The notes below the pieces were generated by a model. It had not been told where the DNA came from and searched no databases. It worked only from the letters and a program-made list of their open reading frames with translations. Of a DNA stretch of 64,000 nt, positions 61,425-64,000 are shown piece by piece (the first letter of the stretch is position 1; each line of letters starts with the position of its first letter). The translations under genes were made by a program, and so were the position numbers. The stretch is from Azohydromonas australica DSM 1124 (lineage in GTDB: Bacteria; Pseudomonadota; Gammaproteobacteria; Burkholderiales; Burkholderiaceae_C): the NCBI RefSeq assembly GCF_000430725.1, contig NZ_KE387212.1, positions 58,407 through 122,406 of the forward strand. Direction: 5' to 3'.

Positions 61425-62228
61425 TCACCAGCTCTGGTCCAGCCCCAGCTGCCGCAGCGCCTCGTGCCGCAGCCGCGCCAGCGCCTCGTCGCCGCGGTGC
61501 CGCGGGTAGGGCAGGTCCACGCGCAGCTCGGCCAGCACGCGCGCTGGGCGCGGGCCCATCACCAGCACGCGCTGCGCCATGAACAGCGCTTCCTCCACGT
61601 CGTGCGTGACCATCAGCACGCTCAAGCCCGCGCGCTGCCACAGTGCGACAAGCTCGGCCTGCATCGCCAGCCGCGTGAGCGAGTCCAGCTTGCCCAGCGG
61701 CTCGTCCAGGATCAGCAGCGCCGGGTCGTTGACCAGCGCCCGCGCCAGCGCCGCGCGCTGCGCCATGCCGCCCGAGAGTTGATGCGGATAGCCCTGCGCG
61801 AACTCCGACAGGCCCACCAGCGCGAGCGCCTCGTCCACGCGGTGGCGCTGGCGGCCCAGCTCGCCGCGCGCCTGCAGGCCCAGCGCCACGTTCTCCCACA
61901 CGGTGCGCCAGGGGTAGAGCGTCGGGTCCTGGAACACGACCACGCGCGAGGGCGCGGGGCGCAGGATGGGCCGGCCGTCGTGGTGGATGCTGCCGTTGCT
62001 GGCCGCCTCCAGTCCCGCCACCAGCCGCAGCAGCGTGCTCTTGCCGCAACCGCTGGGCCCCAGCAGCGCGACGAACTCGCCGGGGCGGATGTCGATGTCC
62101 AGCGCCTGAAGCACCGGCAGCGGGCCCTGCGGCCGCTCGAAGGCGTGGCTCACGCCCCGCACCGCGATGTGGGCGCCCGCGGCGCGCGCCGGCGCGGGGG
62201 CTTGTCGTTCCTGCGTGGCGTTCACCAT
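61425..62228 (-). CDS. Nitrate/sulfonate/taurine-type ABC transporter, ATP-binding protein
   Basis: 267 residues. Walker A GPSGCGKST after GEFVALL, signature LSGGMAQRAALARAL, Walker B ALLILDEPLGKLD and MVTHDVEEALFM. It is similar in layout to SsuB/TauB but clearly different from the TauB at 28384. The start at 62228 overlaps the permease stop by seven bases. Substrate unknown; nitrate, sulfonates and thiamine-precursor-type compounds are all handled by this subfamily. Confidence 0.85.
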   Translation of the reverse strand: MVNATQERQAPAPARAAGAHIAVRGVSHAFERPQGPLPVLQALDIDIRPGEFVALLGPSGCGKSTLLRLVAGLEAASNGSIHHDGRPILRPAPSRVVVFQDPTLYPWRTVWENVALGLQARGELGRQRHRVDEALALVGLSEFAQGYPHQLSGGMAQRAALARALVNDPALLILDEPLGKLDSLTRLAMQAELVALWQRAGLSVLMVTHDVEEALFMAQRVLVMGPRPARVLAELRVDLPYPRHRGDEALARLRHEALRQLGLDQSW

Positions 62229-63265
62229 TTCAGCGTCCCCTTCTGCCAGGCCAGCGCGCGGTCGCGCACGGCAAAGAGCGCGGTGATGAGGCCCGAGAAC
62301 AGCGCCGCCATCACGAACAGCGCGGCAAACATGTTGGTGTAGGCGGCCCAGCCCTGGGCCCACGTGAGATACCAGCCCAGCCCGGCTTTCACGCCCATCA
62401 TCTCGGCCGCCACCAGCACCGAGAAGCTGGCTCCGAGGCCCATGAAAAGGCCCACGAACACCTGCGGCAGCGCCGCGGGCACGGCCACGCGCCAGATCAG
62501 GAACCACTCGCTGGCGCCCAGCGTGCGTGCCACGTCGTAGTACTGGCGGTTGACGCTCGCCACGCCGGACCAGGTCAGCACCGTCACCGGGAAGCCCGTG
62601 GCCAGCGCGATCAGGAACGCGGCGGCCGACCAGCTCGACGGTGCCAGGAAGAAGGCCATGGGCAGCAGCGCCGTGGACGGGATGGGGCCGAGGAAGCGCA
62701 GCAGCGGGTGGATCCAGTAGCCGGCGCTGCGCGACCAGCCGATGGTCACGCCGGTGAGAAAGCCCGCCAGCGCGCCCACGGCCACGCCCGCCGAGAGCAG
62801 CAGCAGAGAGTGCGCGGCGCACTCGGCCAGGCGCTGGTAGTCGCCGCCGTAGACCTCGATGAGCGACTGCGGCGGCGCGAAGAAGGGCGCCGGCAGCCAG
62901 GCCAGCTTGGCCGTGAGCAGCTCCCACAGCGCCAGCAGCAGCGGCAGCGCCACCAGCCAGGGGCCGAGCCGGCGCAGCGCGGCGTCCGCCCGTGCCAGCC
63001 GCCCGCCCTGGGCGGCGGCCAGCGCCGGCAGCGTGGCCGCTACCACCAGCGCCAGCGCCGCCAGCAGCAGCGCGGCCACGCCCAGCTCCGTGGTGTAGGC
63101 CCACTCGCTGAAGCCCAGCTCCACGTTGGGCAGCCGCCAGGTCAGCAGCCCGAAGGCGGCCCAGGCCAGCGCGGACAGCGCCCCGGTCCACCACACCCGC
63201 AGCGGCCGGCGCGCGGCTTCGGGCCGCGGCAGCGCGGGCGAGAGCCCGGAAGAGAGGATGCTCAT
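62222..63265 (-). CDS. Nitrate/sulfonate/taurine-type ABC transporter, permease
   Basis: 347 residues. It is longer than usual: two or three extra hydrophobic segments at the N terminus (LSALAWAAFGLLTW, VAALLLAALALVVAAT) precede the standard six-segment core. The EAA-type loop is DVARTLGASEWFLIWRVAVPAALPQVFVGLFMGLGASFSVLVAAEMMG. It lies between the binding-protein gene (10-bp gap) and the ATPase gene (overlap), as in SsuABC-type operons. Confidence 0.85.
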   Translation of the reverse strand: MSILSSGLSPALPRPEAARRPLRVWWTGALSALAWAAFGLLTWRLPNVELGFSEWAYTTELGVAALLLAALALVVAATLPALAAAQGGRLARADAALRRLGPWLVALPLLLALWELLTAKLAWLPAPFFAPPQSLIEVYGGDYQRLAECAAHSLLLLSAGVAVGALAGFLTGVTIGWSRSAGYWIHPLLRFLGPIPSTALLPMAFFLAPSSWSAAAFLIALATGFPVTVLTWSGVASVNRQYYDVARTLGASEWFLIWRVAVPAALPQVFVGLFMGLGASFSVLVAAEMMGVKAGLGWYLTWAQGWAAYTNMFAALFVMAALFSGLITALFAVRDRALAWQKGTLKW

Positions 63266-63275
63266 CGCCGCTCCC

Positions 63276-64000
63276 TCAGGCCAGCACGTCCGCCACCACG
63301 TGGCTGGCGAACTTCGCCGGGTCGGTGCCCGGCTTGAACACGCCGATGGACTTGAAGTCGCGGGCGTAGAACTCGATCTGCTGGCGCAGCGCGACGCCGG
63401 ACGGATGGTGGTTGTGCGTGAGCGTGCCCAGCACGGCGCGCAGGTCGGCCTCGGGCACGGGCGAGAACTTCGAGAAGATGCGCGCGCTCTCGTTGGGGTT
63501 GTTGGCCACCCAGTCGCTGGCCTCGACGATGGCGCGCGTGAGCGCCGCCGAGGTGGCCTTGTCGCCGCGCACCAGCGAGCCGCGCACGCCCAGCACGCAG
63601 CAGGTCTTGTCGGCGTACTCGCCGGTGAGGTTCGTTGCGACCTCCACCAGGTCCTTGTGGCGCTTCTGGATCAGGTAGAGGTTGGGGTCGCTGTCGGCAA
63701 TGGCCTGGATCTCTCCTTTCTCCGCCGCCAAGCCCAGCAGGTCCGCGGGGTACTGGCGCCACTGGACGTCCTTGTTCGGGTCGAGGCCGTGCTTGCTCAG
63801 CAGGATGGCGAAGAAGTTCTTGCCTGGGCTGGCGAGATCGCTCACGCCGATGGTCTTGCCCTTGAGCTTCTGCAGATCGGTGACGCCGGCCGCCTTGGAG
63901 CCCGCCAGCCGGGTGCAGCCGCCGTGCGAGGCGCCGGTGATCTTGACGTCGAAACCCTGCTCCAGCGCCTTGAGCCAGCGGTGCACCATGCCCACGCCGG
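63276..64000 (-). CDS. ABC transporter substrate-binding protein (partial, runs off the window)
   Basis: The visible 241 or so codons are the C-terminal part of a NitT/TauT-type binding protein: LKGKTIGVSDLASPGKNFFAILLSKHGLDPNKDVQWRQYP, GEIQAIADSDPNLYLIQK, TCCVLGVRGSLVRG and YARDFKSIGVFKPGTDPAKFASHVVADVLA. The signal peptide and first domain lie beyond position 64000. It is the first visible gene of the leftward operon. The ligand cannot be determined. It is only distantly similar to the TauA at 27219. Confidence 0.85.
   Translation of the reverse strand, partial: GVGMVHRWLKALEQGFDVKITGASHGGCTRLAGSKAAGVTDLQKLKGKTIGVSDLASPGKNFFAILLSKHGLDPNKDVQWRQYPADLLGLAAEKGEIQAIADSDPNLYLIQKRHKDLVEVATNLTGEYADKTCCVLGVRGSLVRGDKATSAALTRAIVEASDWVANNPNESARIFSKFSPVPEADLRAVLGTLTHNHHPSGVALRQQIEFYARDFKSIGVFKPGTDPAKFASHVVADVLA

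Overview
The window is a GC-rich segment (roughly 70 percent G+C by eye) of a betaproteobacterium. It is most likely a member of the Burkholderiales in the Leptothrix/Rubrivivax/Comamonadaceae area. The pointers are PEP-CTERM/HAF-repeat exoproteins, DUF4148 repeats, the style of the taurine and sulfite genes, a Cd/Pb-type MerR regulator, and a rep-parAB partition locus like those of Burkholderiales secondary replicons. That locus, together with a tRNA-Leu gene on the same molecule, suggests a chromid or large megaplasmid. This is an inference, because an integrated plasmid core would look the same over 64 kb.

Layout. Positions 1-5160 are insertion debris: an intact 896-bp IS5-type element with its target duplication, a PEP-CTERM gene bracketed by inverted copies of an 87-bp repeat, a broken IS110-type transposase, and fragments of an IS66 accessory gene, a vanadium-haloperoxidase-like enzyme and a LysR regulator. 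The debris lies against the 3' end of a tRNA-Leu(GAG) gene (5162-5246). Positions 6000-9500 hold a small DUF4148 exoprotein, a second PEP-CTERM protein, an NRAMP-like transporter and a histidine-kinase remnant. A large hybrid kinase with an HPt domain follows (9680-13231).

Positions 13252-30097 form a nearly complete taurine dissimilation island. TauABC imports taurine, TauXY deaminates it to sulfoacetaldehyde, Xsc releases sulfite and acetyl phosphate, and Pta makes acetyl-CoA. SorAB oxidises sulfite, and TauE and a YeiH-type protein are candidate exporters. A MocR-type regulator (TauR) and an IclR regulator are embedded. The same bipartite operator lies upstream of pta and of tauXYABC, 10.4 kb apart. 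An AAA+/VWA pair of unknown role sits between sorAB and iclR.

Positions 30383-43979 carry an MFS transporter, a TesB thioesterase preceded by a 23-codon overlapping leader ORF, an SGNH lipoprotein, topoisomerase III, an Rmf-like small protein, a 1279-residue multi-PAS kinase, and a CadA/CadR metal-resistance pair with a classic MerR promoter. Positions 44093-48782 form a tightly coupled three-gene operon: a sensor protein with two different kinase cores, a double-domain KaiC-like ATPase and a single-domain response regulator. All junctions are 4-nt ATGA overlaps.

Positions 48940-53555 are a replication and partition locus: a leftward Rep initiator, an origin with seven iterons in 22-bp phase and two DnaA-box-like sites, a palindromic operator, rightward parA-parB, and six parS-like 21-bp palindromes, one of them inside parB. 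Two toxin-antitoxin-like pairs follow. Then come a branched-chain 2-oxoacid dehydrogenase operon without an E3 gene and a leftward nitrate/sulfonate-type ABC transporter operon with a membrane cytochrome c and an FMN-reductase-like gene. The last gene runs off the right edge.
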